The translations under genes and the position numbers were made by a program. A stretch of DNA of 64,000 nucleotides from Lagopus muta (Eukaryota > Chordata > Aves > Galliformes > Phasianidae): NCBI RefSeq assembly GCF_023343835.1, contig NC_064449.1, positions 4,811,778 to 4,875,777 of the forward strand, read 5' to 3'. This document shows positions 13,801 to 26,772 of the stretch, piece after piece; position 1 is the first letter of the stretch; every line of letters begins with the position of its first letter. Under the pieces are notes generated by a model, which searched no databases, was not told where the DNA came from, and saw nothing but the letters and a program-made list of their open reading frames with translations.

Positions 13801-16800
13801 GAAGCAATGAGCAAGGGAGCTATTGCTCTGAACCAAAGCCCAAAAGCATACCACTCATTTCAGGAGAAAGCTCTGATACAAAGATTAAACTCTGACTGCA
13901 GTCACTGATGATGTGGGACTGAGTTGCTATGACTTAATTTCTCATTAATTTAGAGATTCATCAGCCAGTAAAGTCTGATACATTAAGATACTCTTTTGGC
14001 AGCCAACACTACGGATGGAAGCCAGCTTTTAGTGTTTACACTCCTAGCATTTGAATCTGTTTCATTCTGAAGACAAAGAAATGCCACTCTTCATCTCCTA
14101 TGCTAATTGTTCCTGTCTGCTGTGATTCATTTGTATGGAAATTAAAATTTGATTAAATGCACAAAGCCAGCATTTATTGTTATTTCTATTATAAACTACT
14201 ACTATAACTGAAAAGACAAGCTCACATACAAAGTCATGTACTTGAAGCTGTAATGAACAATGGAAGCTGTGTGTACTTTGTGTACATCGCTTATTTTGCT
14301 CAGGTTTCTCAAGACTGGACCTGGCAGATCTTCACATTTGTTTACAGACTGAAGGAAAACAAAACTGCTTCCTGCTTTCTCAATGTCAGAGTTGCTTGTT
14401 GCATCAAACCAGATGAATCAACCTGCAAGAAAATATTCTGAAGAGGCAATTACTGTTATTGAAAGCTGATTAAGCAGTAAGGAAAACACTGGCTACAAGT
14501 GCTTTGGCCAGGAGCTCTTCTCATTCAGATTTTCTTCAACTTGTCCAACAGGTCTTACTTATATTTTATAAGATCTGTACCTACATGTTCCACTGTCATT
14601 TCGTATTTTGACACATTTAAGAATAAATCTATTAAAATTGAAAATGGCTTTTTTCTTATGACTGATTCTGTGCATCTTGACCCATGCTAAGCTTTATGAG
14701 CACAATTAGTTCATGGCACCTCTCATCAGAGCTGAATACAACCAGTACCTCTGAGCTCCAGCACCTCGAAATCGGAGATCCCAAAGTTCCTTGTTCCTGC
14801 CAAGTGGAATTGTAACTTCCAATAAATAAATAATACACATTACAGGCATTCCAGTTCTCTGCATGACCTCAGCATGTAGTTTTGTAAAGTAATTAAAACT
14901 GTGACAGCGCTCCAGCTGAAAACTGTAAATTCTAATGAATAACTAATGAGCATTCTGTATTACTCAGTGTTCTGTCATACTGAGTTATGCTAAATGACCC
15001 TAAAAATCCATCAGAAGATTTCACATCGCATTCAGGAATGTTAGCAGCCCGCTTCCCCTCATCCCCTCCAGACCCATCCATGTTATACCTACACCCGCAT
15101 GAGCTTGGAACTGACCCAGTTTCTTCCTGCTCACAAGTGTCGTTCACTCCGATTCATTGTCTGCTCTTTGTCTGCAGGGTAGATTCAATGCCAGTAAGGA
15201 TTAAAAGAAAAAAGCACACACAGCAACACAACCTTAGGCAGTGCAAGAGACCCGGCACTCAGCCAACGCAACATAGGAGCGTCTTGAGTGAGAACCCTGG
15301 CTGTGATTGCCTAGACCAAGAAAATACAGATATTGTGATTTATCACTGTGGACATTTATTCCTAATACTGACATAGAAAGGGGAAAATGCAATTCTCAAT
15401 TCCTCAGTACTGCTAAAACCCAACAGAAAACAAAGCTTGCTACTTGAACTTCGCTAAAAGACTATGAATCATGCAATGCAGCACCAGAGACTGAAAACTG
15501 CTTTATTTCCCTAACAGTGATGATAGCAGCTAAGCAACAGGCTTGTTTTTTAGGGGTTTTTGTTGTTGTTGTTGTTTTTCCTCAAGAAACTGCTACATTA
15601 TGATAATAAGCAGATTAGCTGGAGGGAAGAGCAAGATACAGCTCTGGCACAAAGAATCACTCGCTACAAAGCCAAAACCACAGGGACTCAAGAACCTTTA
15701 ATATGGCTCAGAATTAAAGCCTACGTTTCCATTACACTAACAACCTCTTTCAGGACTTCAGCTGTTCTATGAAGACTGAAGCAGGCCTTCATGTTTAGTT
15801 CAGCAGCACCAAGTGACCTACGCCAATGCAGCACCAGAGCCTGCCTGCACATCCTCCATTTTCCACCCAGCTGAGGTAATTCTGAGCTGTAGCTTCCAGA
15901 GGGCCCTGGCCTGCTGCTCCACCAGCCTATGTTTGTTGGAATACCCCTAAGAAGGCATGCAGAGGATCTAAGGATACCCAAGCACTGTGTGCCATTGCCT
16001 GGGAGCTGCCTACCAGAACTACCCACAGAAATGCAGGCAGTCAGATTAGTGCCTCTCCTCCAACCTGCTGCAGCCTCAGGATTAGAGAAGAACACAAACT
16101 ACAAAGCCTTTCTGCAGGAAGAGCTAAGGTACAATATCTGCGCTTACGCAAAGCCTTATTTTCACTTCACAAGGCTCACCAGGGAAAGAATCTGTATCCC
16201 CTGGGGCAAAATAAACTATAAGCATTAAAAAAAAAAAAAAAAAAATCCAGCAAAGAAAACAGTTACTCAGAGAAATAAGAGTTTTCCATAGAGGAAAACT
16301 TCAATCCAGTGTTCTACATGAACAACATTAATATTTTCTTTAGATCAAGTTTCAACAAGAAGAGTATTCAGATGAAATGTGATAAGAGCAATTCAAGAAC
16401 TATCAGAGCAATCAAGGCTAATTTGTAACCACCCTTAAACTGAAAGTAGGAACTGCCAGATTGCAAAGATATTGGGAAGCAGCTCCATCGACTTCCAACA
16501 GGACAACACATGTTCCCACCTTGTAGAAAAACAAAACAAAAGCTAACGTCACTGTTTCTCTAAGTACAGGATTTATATCCCCAAACTTTCAGCATGAAAT
16601 GCAAAGAAAACACATCATTTAAGGTCAAACATGCATTAAGGATACCTTGCTGCAATAACCTTTAATGTCAAGCAAGAAGGTAACAAAATCCTACATGTGA
16701 AGTCAGGCATTTTTAATGACAGCGCTCTCCAAAAACTAACCCCAGCAATTTCTTGATTTTAAACCGAGAGAACAGGCCTTTCACAGAGCCTTGAAAGTTA

Positions 16801-19800
16801 CAGCCTCAAACAACAAGGGCAAACAGGAGGTTCTATATGCACATCAGCACTGTTCAAACGCAGCCCGGACTACAAAAACCTCTGGCTCCTGCTCCATTTC
16901 TCTTCACGTCTTGCACAGGGCTTGATGCGCAAGCACCTAGAACACTTAAAAGCAAAAATTTGATACACAGAAACATTCTGATCTGGGATACTGAGAACAC
17001 ATTCTATCCTTTGCAAAGTAGCTGCTGCAGTAGCTGTCACACACTGTGGCAAATGGTCATGCTTTGAATAGCATTCCATGGATCCAGCGGAGCCCAGCAC
17101 GGCAGGAATGCAGCCCGTGTTGGTCACCGCCGCATCTGTCCACACCATGTGTGATGCCATGCACTCCCATTCTGCAGTAAAACAAGGACCTGGGCAAGTT
17201 TCTTGTATCAAAACATGAGGCTTAATTACCCACATCCCACCTGCTTGGGCTCAGAAAGCCACAGATGGACACTGATACAGCACAGCATCCTTGCACAACT
17301 TCTCTCCAAGCTCCTGCCAGAACACAAGGTGCTCCTGGTTAGGTCTGCACTTGGATGTCACTGCTGTAAGACTCCCGGGTTTGGTTTTTGGCTTTGCTCC
17401 TTAATCAAGTAAAACATGTTACTCTGAAGTCAGAAGGAATCCTTTTAATTTAAACTGCTAATGAACGTGAGCACAAAGCAAAACTACGTACACGAATCCT
17501 GCAGGACAACCCACTGTGTTATTCAGAGTCCATCCCCAGCACTGGAGCAGAAGCAAAGCTCAATGCCCCCATCCACCACTCACCTCCCCACTCCAATTTT
17601 ATGAAAATAGGACCAAAAACCTCAGTAAGCATAGTCAAATATTTGCATAACTCATCCTCAGCCAATTCTACATTTCCATGCACTAGTCAATAAACACAGT
17701 GGAAACCAAATATAACACTTAGATCAACCAAATTTAATTTTAATTAACTAGGAAGCTGAATGCTATTTTGTTTAGCTTTACTTAATGAGGCAACTATCAA
17801 TTCCTACTAAGCCTGAGAAAATTTGTATTTCTCAATAACCTAAATGGTAGGCATCAAACACTGACTATAACCTCCTCAGCATACAACGAATACCATTAAA
17901 ACACTGTTCATCAAATACAGAATGAGAGGACTGACCCTTTAGCACAAAGCTGAAATTAAAAGTTTCACAGGAAACCACAACACACCAGAGATCTGGCACT
18001 TTGGGAAATGCAGATTAAAGGCTCATCCCAACTCATGTATTTAAGTCACTCGATTGCTGGAGTTCTGCTGCAGCTCATCAGTGCCAACCCAAGGAGCTGA
18101 GAGTTCTCATCAACCCTCAACAAGTTCTTGGCCAACTGCACAGTGAGTGCAATGCACGGGTTTGTGTCTGCCACGCACAGACTGTCCATGATACACAAAC
18201 TCCCCCAGGGCAGCCAGCAGTCCCATGCTAGCGCCAGGCACCAACCCACACTTGGCACCAAGGAAGAACTGCTGGCCCTGGCAGCAGAACAGTCTTGGAA
18301 ACTGGCAAACAGTTCCCTAAAACTGCAGTGTATGGGGGACACATGCTCAATACTGTACTTGGGCAGGAATCATATGCTGCAGCTGCAAAACAAACAACAC
18401 CCTGCCAGCCAGCGTGACCGAAGGAGGCTGTGTTTGGAGGCTGTGCCACAGGAACCAGGAGAAGCGTGCTCCTTGCGGAGCTGCCCGTGTTCCCCTGCTT
18501 CATTTGGAGCCAGGAAGGTGGACTGCCCAATTTCTCACACCTTCCAGGTTGGTTTTCCCGCATTTGCTGAGGGATTTTACCTCTTTCATTCTCAGTATCT
18601 GAAGTTCTGAACTCTTTGAACCTGCTGTGTCAATCCCCAGCTGCCTGCAGCAGCACTTCTCCATGGCCTCGCCTTGCTCTACTCCTGAACCCACTGTGGG
18701 GACACAGAAGTCACGTCTGTCAGAATCCCCTTCTGCTCTACTGCTTCTGAGAATCCCAGCCGTGCACACCAAGCACTGTATGCCTGCAGGCCCTTGCTCC
18801 TCCTTACTGCACAGGCACAGCAGCAAACCTACACGCACCCCAAAGTTGCTTTACAACTGGGAATGACCAATCTCACAGCATCACAGCTGCTGCTCATACC
18901 GTTGGCCTTGTCCCCTCACTGACAGCGGCTGCAAGGAAGAGTTTTTAAATCCAGCAACCTCGTTTACAGCCTAGAACAGCAACAAACAGCAGAGCAGCAA
19001 GACACCAGGAAAACAACAACTGGAACACTGAAAAATGAGGGGCTGAGCGGGGGGCAGGCTTGCGTGCAGCAGCATTGGCAGAAGAGGTGCAGTGGAAACC
19101 TTCTGCCTTGCACCAAGCTCTCGCCTGGGAGTTCAGCTGAATGCAAACACAGGGACTGCAGCGAGCAGCAACATGGAACCCAACAAACATTACTCATCGC
19201 AGCTTTCTCCGAGGTAGACAGGGAACAAAAGGCAAAATCAGAGCTTCTACTTGCTAGCTGATGCAATCTCTCTAGGAGAAAGGAAAGCTGTGCCTTGGCC
19301 ACATTTTATGACTGCTCTATTTGGGTCTTCAAATGAACCAACTGATACAACAGAATTAGTCAAAAACAAATTCAACCCCAGCATACAAGTTTTGCTGAGG
19401 GTCTTTTCAGACTCCTAATTAAGGAGCTGTGTTTAAGAGCTACACCTTTAGATCAACAAGGAGCTGGCAGCACAAACACTAAGTACTGTATGGCCCCAAG
19501 GCCCCAGCACCTCTCCTGCACAACCTCGTAAACCTGAAGCCATGCACACCAAGCAGCACAGCAAGAAGTGCAGACCCTAAGCCAAGGCTGTGGGGTGTTC
19601 GATCAGACACCTCGCAGTGCCAAGTCTGCCTAAGCACTGCCAATCAGATAAACTGCACTCAATTTTTAGGAGCCAATCTCAGGCTAGAGGAATTACTTCC
19701 TCTAGCTAGCCCTGAGGTGGAGGAAAAAAAGCTGCAAGAAGAACTCTATTGGCTTTTAGCTGCCTGGTAAATGCTGTAACAAGAAAGCCCAATGACCTAC

Positions 19801-22800
19801 ATTGACAAGCCTCTGTACTATACCACTATTACAAAATCCAATATAAAGCCCGACCACGTTTAAGTGTTTTCCATTAGCAAGCAGACTATCCTGTTAAATA
19901 TGAAAACGTGTTATTGTCTTTAGCAATGATCTTACTTAATCCACTAGACAACATTCCCCAGGGTGTTGTGCCGATCATTTCAGACTGTTTAAGCTCCCAA
20001 TATTATACAAGGACCCCCAAACCTTTGCTTTACACTTGTGTAACGGGATGTTGACAGAAACAGGAACTTTCTACACATCCTCAAACTGCACTGCAAAACC
20101 AAATTCTTGGTTTCCATCTCTGATGCTTGTTAGACAATTGAAAGAAATGCACGAGTGCCTAAACCCAATTTAGTTCCAGTACAATGTGACCCTGTTAAAA
20201 CATTGCTGAAATATTTCTTCACATAAAAACAACAGCTCTCAGCCGGCAAGCTCAATAACCTGAAGCAGATGTTGTGAGGCGTCCTGAAAAAGACATGAAG
20301 TCCAAACCTAACATGGCAAATAGCTCAAAAAACGGGTGTCTGATCACTGGATACAGCCCGTTCAGTGCACGTTTAAAAGAAATATTGAGGTAGCCATTCC
20401 CTGTGCACCCATATAGTTGCAAAGGTCTGACACACTGATCTCCAGTGCACATGAGTAGCTTCCAAACATCAGGAGAAATGCTCTACTAAGAAATAAAAAA
20501 TAAGAACAAAATAATGAATAAGGAACATTCAATAATGCATTAAGGAGGAAGTTTTTCACACAGAAGATGACACACTGGAACAGGTTGCCCAAGGAGGTTG
20601 TAGATGCCCCATCCATGGAGGCATTCAAGGCCAGGCTGGATGCGGCTCTGGGCAGCCTGGTCTGCTGGTTGGTGACCTGCACACAGCAGGGGGTTGGAAC
20701 TGGATGAGCACTGTGGTCCTTTTCAACCCAGGCCGTACTATGCTTAAAAAGAAGCTACTGCTCAAAATAAGCAGTTTATGGTCAAAAAGGGAAAAAAAGA
20801 ACAAGATTTTGGGACAAATTCAAGCTGAGATTCTCAAAGGCATAAAAGGGCCATTAAAAGCCTACTGGCTGAGAAAAATGTAGCTGCCCATGGTACCTTC
20901 AGGAACCCACATCTCCACAGCCAGGGCTGATGTCACGGCCTGCTGGGCGCACCCAAGGTTGTTAGTGATGGTAGCGGCGTAAAGCAGACTTTTGTCATCA
21001 ACGCTGAAAAATTGGCAAAACAAAGAGGAAAGGAAATAGGAATGTTCCTCTCTCAGTTTACTAACAACTATCTCACCCTAAATGCGGAAAAAAATAAGTC
21101 CATGTAAAATCACTGCCTTTCAGCTTCCCTGAAAAGATACTACAGTTGAGGAGGCTTAAAAGAAGGTTTTATTTATCTGAAGAGCACAGCAAGAACACGG
21201 ATACAAAGCTAGTGTCAAATTAACATGGAAGTACAAAGAGGAGCCTGATTCGCTGGGACTGAATTGTGAAGGGACTACACATTCATCTCAGAGTACATAA
21301 AGCCTCACATCACTCTGCAGCACTCATTTGATAGCTCCAAGTACAGATTTAAGTTAAGCAAGCTGCAGGCATCCTTTGTAAACCAGGAAGACAGTTGCTA
21401 CAATACACAGGTTGAAAGAAACATACAGAAAAACAAACACAACCAGGAAAATAAACTCTAAGTCCAAACGCTATTGTAACTCTCCTCTGAGGAAATCCAT
21501 GCACCTGCCCACAAGAGACAGGGGACACTTCATTGCCATTCTCCTTGTTTAAAATGGGAAATTTGGTTCTGCGCACAGTCCACACTGACATGAGCTAGAT
21601 TCCCCATTTGTACATTTTCACTCAAGATAAGCCCTACAATATTTAAGTTACTGAGCAGACGACCTGTTGGAGACAGTAAGTGAAGCAAGTTAAAAGCAAA
21701 CCTTAGCAAAGGAGGTGAGGGCACCCAGCAGCACCCACCTGCAGGCTCTCCCCAGGGCGCAGGAAGCATCACCATGGACAGCTCAGGCACGGTGAACAGG
21801 ACGGGCGTCCCAAAGGAACCCCTCAACCAGCACCCAGCTCCAGACGCCGACCTGCATGAGGCTGCTTCTGCCACAAGGTGAGCTAAGGTTCCTACTCTAC
21901 GTGTGGTTCCATACGTAGCCATACACATGCACACACGTGGTTCAAGCAGTGCATGCGGAATTGCTGTGGAGGAATCCCAATGCTACGGCTTCCAAACCCA
22001 GACCTGAGATGATGACAGCTGGGGGATGTTTACAAACAAAGCATTTCCAGCAGCCTAGCTAGGAGACCACAGATCTTTAAAGTCGATACCTTAGTGCAAT
22101 AGTGAGAAATATTCAAGGAGCAGCACTCAAGACAAATTCTTGTCTTCTACCACCAAGTACTGGATGCTAACAAGGAGCTGATACCATACTACAGCAACAC
22201 ATGCTCTGACACTATACAGAAAGTGCCATTTTCCAATTTCTAAAAGGCTCCAATGCTCAATTCCAGGCCAGAGAGGAGCCCAACACTTGAAAGAGGATAT
22301 AGACCTCTGCCGAGTGCTTCCAACCAGTGGCTCGACCGCCCACAGCATCAGCCATAAGGGCAGGTGCCTGACATGGAGCTGACATTGCATCCTGACCAAC
22401 AGAAAGGCCTCTAGCTTCTATAACACCAGCTAGGCTAGCAGCTTTTTTTTTTTTTGGCTACTTAAGTGCATGTCATAAGCCCTAACATACATACTGCTCT
22501 GCCAAAAAAACAAGATAAAACAAAGCAAGTCACACACACAGCAGTTTCAACATCCAAGTTTGTTATTTCAGACAGGCTGCCTACACTGACCCAATTGCGC
22601 TTCAGCTGTACCGAGAACTTGCTTGAACACAGTTCACTAACAGTGTCACGTTTTATTAGTTTGGATCACCAGAGTTATTTCAAAGGGAAAGAACAAGTGG
22701 ATTTCAAAGTTACGAGAGGAATGCCATCGTTCTCATCATCATACTGACAAACAGCGAGCAGCTTCCAGGGCGAAGCTCACCGTGCTATAGAGGACAGCCT

Positions 22801-23481
22801 CACACCGAGGCTACGGATCCTCCTGGCAAGAGCTGTGGGCAAGTTCAACACCGAGAGAGAAATGAATGAGCAACACGGTTCAAAAAGTAGTCACTATCGG
22901 CCAACAAACACCAATAATTTCTGAAAAGTTAATCGTTTTCACGCTTTAAAACCCTGTGCCTATAGGAGCTACCAGGAAAATCCCGTCGCTGCACCGCTTC
23001 CCCCAAAGAAGCAAACACAGAAGCGGGGACACGATGCGGTAAGAACCGAGATGCAACAGGGCTTTTTCTCTTCGATCACGGCGAGAGGCGGCTCGGGGCT
23101 CCCGCACGCTGTTCTGTGCCACCCAACGCACGGGGCGCCGACGCTGGGTCTCAGGCAGGGCAGCAGCAGCACCCGCCGAGCCCGGCGCTCTGCTCGTCGC
23201 AGGGCTGCGCGTATTTCCCGCGAGGCTTTCAAAGCCGCTCCTCGGCCACCTGCGGGGCTCCGCGACGCCGCTCCGCTCCAGCGCAGCCCGGAGGCGTCGT
23301 GCTGGTCCGGCCCGCAGCCCCGCAGCCGAGCCGCAGCCCAGGCCCGAGCGGCGCCGCAGGCCCCGTGCCCGCAACCCGCCCCCCGAACCCCTCCGCCCCT
23401 ACCTGGCCGCAGCGGCTCGGTGATGCTCAGCACCAGGAGGAAGAGGAGGAGGAAGGTGCCGCTGTCCGCTTTGGGCACCAT
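1802..23481 (-). CDS. DGCR2: DGCR2 (integral membrane protein DGCR2/IDD), exons 1-3, 5' part only
   Basis: Type I membrane protein of the 22q11 region, an adhesion-receptor-like protein. In transcript order the coding exons are 23403-23481, 9570-9692 and 1802-1927 (109 codons plus one base); the rest lies left of the window. The phases agree: exon 1 ends after one base of codon 27, and each later exon begins with two bases and ends with one. Residues 1-26 are a signal peptide starting MVPKADSG, nearly identical to what I recall of human DGCR2. Residues 27-66 form an LDL-receptor class A domain with six cysteines (30, 37, 44, 51, 57, 66) and the acidic calcium motif [10 protein letters not shown]. 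Exon 3 gives the linker ending NVAQPVRF, just before the C-type lectin domain. The donors are GTAGGG, GTAAGG and GTAAGT. Start choice: the first ATG of a hydrophobic leader, inside a CpG island. No defects seen. Confidence 0.96.
1928..9569 (-). other. DGCR2 intron 2
   Basis: AT-rich intron of about 7.6 kb between the LDL-receptor-A exon and the linker exon. I see no coding exon with flanking splice sites and no clear CR1 piece. Open frames here are short and resemble no family I know. Confidence 0.8.
10995..11260 (-). mobile_element. CR1 LINE 3'-end fragment
   Basis: Read on the minus strand this is a typical 5'-truncated CR1: the GGCTGGGGATGCCCCATCCC segment followed by the terminal CCACTCTATGATTCTGTGAC. 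The left end as drawn is the CR1 3' end; the inner end is diverged and approximate. It lies in DGCR2 intron 1, antisense to CR1 copies seen elsewhere but in the same sense as the host gene. Confidence 0.88.
16210..16245 (+). other. AATAAA followed by a 19-base A tract
   Basis: An AATAAA hexamer at 16210-16215 is followed 11 bases later by a pure run of 19 A (16227-16245). This is the arrangement of a retrocopied mRNA tail. The roughly 300 bases upstream contain an open frame (15929-16228) that I cannot assign to any family, and I found no flanking target-site duplication. A plain A-rich microsatellite is just as possible. Confidence 0.35.
20530..20745 (+). mobile_element. CR1 LINE 3'-end fragment
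   Basis: Contains the CR1 3' segment with the diagnostic wording GGAACAGGTTGCCCAAGGAG, then CCCATCCATGGAGGCATTCA, and a decayed tail with GGTCCTTTTCAACCCAGGC. It is 5'-truncated. It lies inside DGCR2 intron 1, opposite to the host gene. Confidence 0.92.
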
Positions 23482-23990
23482 TTATCCTCCGTTCATCCTC
23501 CCCCGGCGCAGCGCCACAAACCCGCGGGGAGCGAAGCGCGGGGCGACGCTCGGCGGGAGGAGGAGGAGGAGGTGGAGGAAGAGGAGGAGGTGGAGGCACG
23601 GCCGCCGGACGATCCCGTCCGCGCCGAGCTCTTCCCCGCCCCGTCCGCCGCCGCCCCCGGGCGGGAGCCAGCGGCCCTGGCTGCGGCGGCGGCTGCGGGC
23701 GCGGGGGTAGCGCGGGGGTCGGGCGGCGCCACGCTGCGGGCCGCTCGCCTGGCTCCGGCGACGCACAAGATGGCGGCCGCGCCTCCCCGCCGCCTTCCCC
23801 CGCGCCGCCACGCCCCCCTCCCTCCGGCGCGGCTCTCGACCAATCGGCGGCGCAGTGGGCGGGGCTCGGCGCCCCCCTCCTTGTAAGCCCCGCCCCCGGG
23901 GTCGGAGGCTGAGGGGCGCGCCGTCGGGGCCTCGAGCGGGGGGAGGAGGCTGCGCTGCGGGGTTCGCGTCGGGATGGACGGGGCTTTGCT
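23050..23990 (-). promoter_or_regulatory. CpG-island promoter of DGCR2 with YY1, CCAAT and GC boxes
   Basis: A dense CpG region covers DGCR2 exon 1 and its upstream side. On the minus strand a YY1-type element GCCGCCATCTTG occupies about 23767-23778, roughly 290 bases upstream of the start codon, where such elements often sit at the start of transcription. Further upstream lie a GC box (GGGCGGGGC on the plus strand, about 23856-23864) and a CCAAT motif near 23839. No TATA box is visible. A housekeeping-type, dispersed-start promoter is inferred. Confidence 0.75.
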
Positions 23991-26772
23991 CCTAGGCGGT
24001 GTGGTTTTTTCCAGATATTTTTTAAAACGGCGGTGAAACCGAGAGCTGAAATTTAATTAAAATACGCAACTCGATGTTTTCCACTCGTAGGCAGCGGTTC
24101 CAAGGTCACCAATAAAAGGCTGTCAATGCCCCTCCAGCCTCGCTCAGCTCAGCGCGTGCCCTCTCCCCAGCCCCGCGTCCCGCACCCCGCTCCTGCTACC
24201 CCTTTCTCTAACTGCACCCTCCCCCTTCCTGGCTGCTCCTGCCCACACACAGCAGGCAAAGTAATGCTGAGAGAAAATAAATCAAACCCCGCTATAGCCC
24301 AGGTGGGTTTTCACATTGGATTTGGCCGTCTAAGGTGCTGTTTTGGCAAAGAGTTCTGGCAGCTCCATTGCGGATAGCAAGGGTGCACGACTGCAGGAAG
24401 CGGAGCCCTGACATCAAAGCAGCACTGCAAGAACAGCCTGGCTGCAAAGCCCTTCCCAGAGCCAGCTTTAGAGCATTTCCCTGGAAATAAATTACAGCTC
24501 TGACAAACGCCCTTCAATCCATCAGAACCAAGGCTTCTGATTTCAGGTTAACTCACTCGAGGGAAGACACAGGACCAGCACCATCCCGTGCCTCAAGGTA
24601 GCTTATGCAATCAGCTTTTAAGCACGGATTGCACAACACCAAACTAACCATTCTCAGACACGGCTCTATCTGTGCTGTTCTGTGAGCCAGCCACATCCTG
24701 GTACGAGCACAGCTCCTCAGAAATTTCAGGATGCATCCAGCCAGGAAGGCTGAGAACTGAAACGCTTCTGTATGCACATCACCCGTCAAGCAGGGCCTCT
24801 GAGTAGAGGCAACCAATTCGTATTGGCTTGCACTGCAGGCAGAGCAACACAGAGCAGAGCCTTCAGCACACCCTAGCATAGATGTGAACACTTCCTGGGG
24901 ACAAGCAGATTGTGGGAACATTGTGAAATAAACCTTTTACCTAAAAGTTTCAGAGCTGTTTACCCAGGTTGGTCTTTAAGGAATATCACTGAAAACACGG
25001 ACACATCAGTAATAGATGTTCTTTATATTCATCCATCAGCATCTGAGAATAGGTTGGTTGTTTCTTCCTTTTGCCTGAAGAAAAAAAACTGAGCCCTTGG
25101 TTACTTCCACACCAAAAAAAGCAAAACCTTTTCGTTTCATGCACTCACAAACCCCAGCGACGTCGTATCACTCAATTTATTCTCACAAGTTGTGCTATAA
25201 AAGTCACTTGGAAAGGTCACAGCCAGGGACAGGTGCTGTGGAAGTGGCAATGGAAACCGCACAGGAGGAAGCTCTCCACCAAGGCAAAAACAGCCCCAAA
25301 CACCCTCAGCCTTACAGAAATCCGCAGGCACTGCTCAAAGAGCTGCATAAATATTTCCATGGATATTCCCTGCGGAGAACGTCGTGTGATTATAGCAAAG
25401 CCCCGGGCTGCCAAGTGTTACACAGGCTGCCCAGTGTTCTGCAGGCTGCCCTGTGCCCAGGCGTGGTGCAAGCAGTGTACTCAGCTGGCTGTGCCTTCCT
25501 GCCAGCAGGGCTCAGCTTGCACCCAGAGGTCAGCCTGTACTACAACAACCACAGCTCAGAACGGTTAAAACTGTTCTTCGTCTTTCTGGCTAATTATAAA
25601 AAATAGCTACAAGCTTCAAAGATTGGGGGGGGGGGGGGAGAATAATAATCAAAAGTCCCAGTCTGGTGGTCAGAATGTTTGTCAGAATGACATTGGTGGG
25701 CTGTGCAGGATTGTTCCCAGCCCCTGCGTTCTCATCATTAAGGCTTTGAAGTCGTACACTTGGGAGCTGAAAAACTACGTTTGAAAAAGCAGAAACCAAC
25801 ATAAAGCAAAAAGCCCCCGAGGCCGATTACAGTGAAGCAATCAGCACACACACAAACCACCATCCTCCCATCAGTTCCGAAGAAGTGATGTTGTGAGCTT
25901 TCCTCAAGTAAAGCAGAAGCTGGAAGTCAAAATGCAACTTACTCGATGAGTAAGGGTTTAAGAAAATAACAGCTGCCAAACCCACAGGAAGCAGCCAATC
26001 ATCAGAGCTACGAAACAGAGGGGCTGAAAGAGAACCAAGGAAAGAAAGTTAAGGGAAAGCACCAAGCAAATAGAAACAAACAGTTCTTGAACGCAGCCAC
26101 TGTGAAAACAAAACAAAACAAACAAACAACCAGCATCCTTTGCTCCCCAGCACCTTCAGGAGCTCCTTCATGTAGCACTTAACCCTGTGTGCCTCCTGAG
26201 ATACAAACATGAACAATTAAACAACTTCAGAAAGGTTTCAAAACACGACTGCAATAACAAACTCAGATACATCGCTGTGCTTGAACATAAAGCCAAGCAG
26301 CACACATAGAGCATTGGTCCATTCAGTGAAAGCATTTAAAAAACTTAACCTACCAACAAGTATTTTGAAAACTCACCATAACCAGCAAGAAGAGCTAAGA
26401 CTAGATTTCCATCCATTGGGTACAGCAGGAAACCTTCAGCAGTAGAAACTCATAGAATCATTAAGGTTGGAACCACTAATCTGAGCCCACATCAACCCGT
26501 CGCCACCATAGTCCTCAAATTCAGTTGCTTAAGAAAATTTTCCAATAGTTTAATGCCTTCAGGAGGAGCTTTCTTGTAATCACTATTATGAATGATTCCT
26601 TCTCCATTTTAGCTTGTGGGGAAAAAAAATAATAATCTAAAACTGGTAAACCAAAGACTGAAGTGGAAGACACCCCTAAAGTAACACTGAAAGGAAGGTT
26701 TCAACCTGAGCACCACACCAGGAGAAGTCTCGTATGGCAGTGAAATTAGCCTGCTGCAACAGGTTATAAAGC
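23991..26772. other. Intergenic between DGCR2 promoter and TSSK pseudogene
   Basis: No gene recognised. It holds a 14-base G run (25625-25638), a short (AAAC)n tract near 26106-26131 and a minus-strand CR1 tail near 26.45 kb. Open frames of 120-170 codons around 24.5-25.6 kb overlap on both strands and lack splice or homology support. Confidence 0.7.
26447..26615 (-). mobile_element. Diverged CR1 LINE 3'-end fragment
   Basis: Begins with ACTCATAGAATCATTAAGGT, the reverse complement of the CR1 terminus, and continues with a degraded CR1 tail. The inner boundary is approximate. It is older-looking than the copies at 54 and 57 kb. Confidence 0.75.

Larger units (their letters stand above)
9693..23402 (-). 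other. DGCR2 intron 1
   Basis: First intron of about 13.7 kb, separating the signal-peptide exon from the LDL-receptor-A exon. It holds a minus-strand CR1 tail near 11.0 kb, a plus-strand CR1 tail near 20.6 kb, a 19-base A run at 16227-16245 and a 13-base T run near 22.44 kb. No other coding exon was recognised. Confidence 0.8.

Noticed and set aside
18128-18610. A 160-codon plus-strand open frame in DGCR2 intron 1
   Set aside because: An overlapping minus-strand frame of similar length exists, the codon use looks random, and there is no family resemblance or splice context.
23116-23886. A 256-codon plus-strand open frame antisense to DGCR2 exon 1
   Set aside because: It is a chance open frame in a CpG island, with low-complexity proline, alanine and glutamate content.
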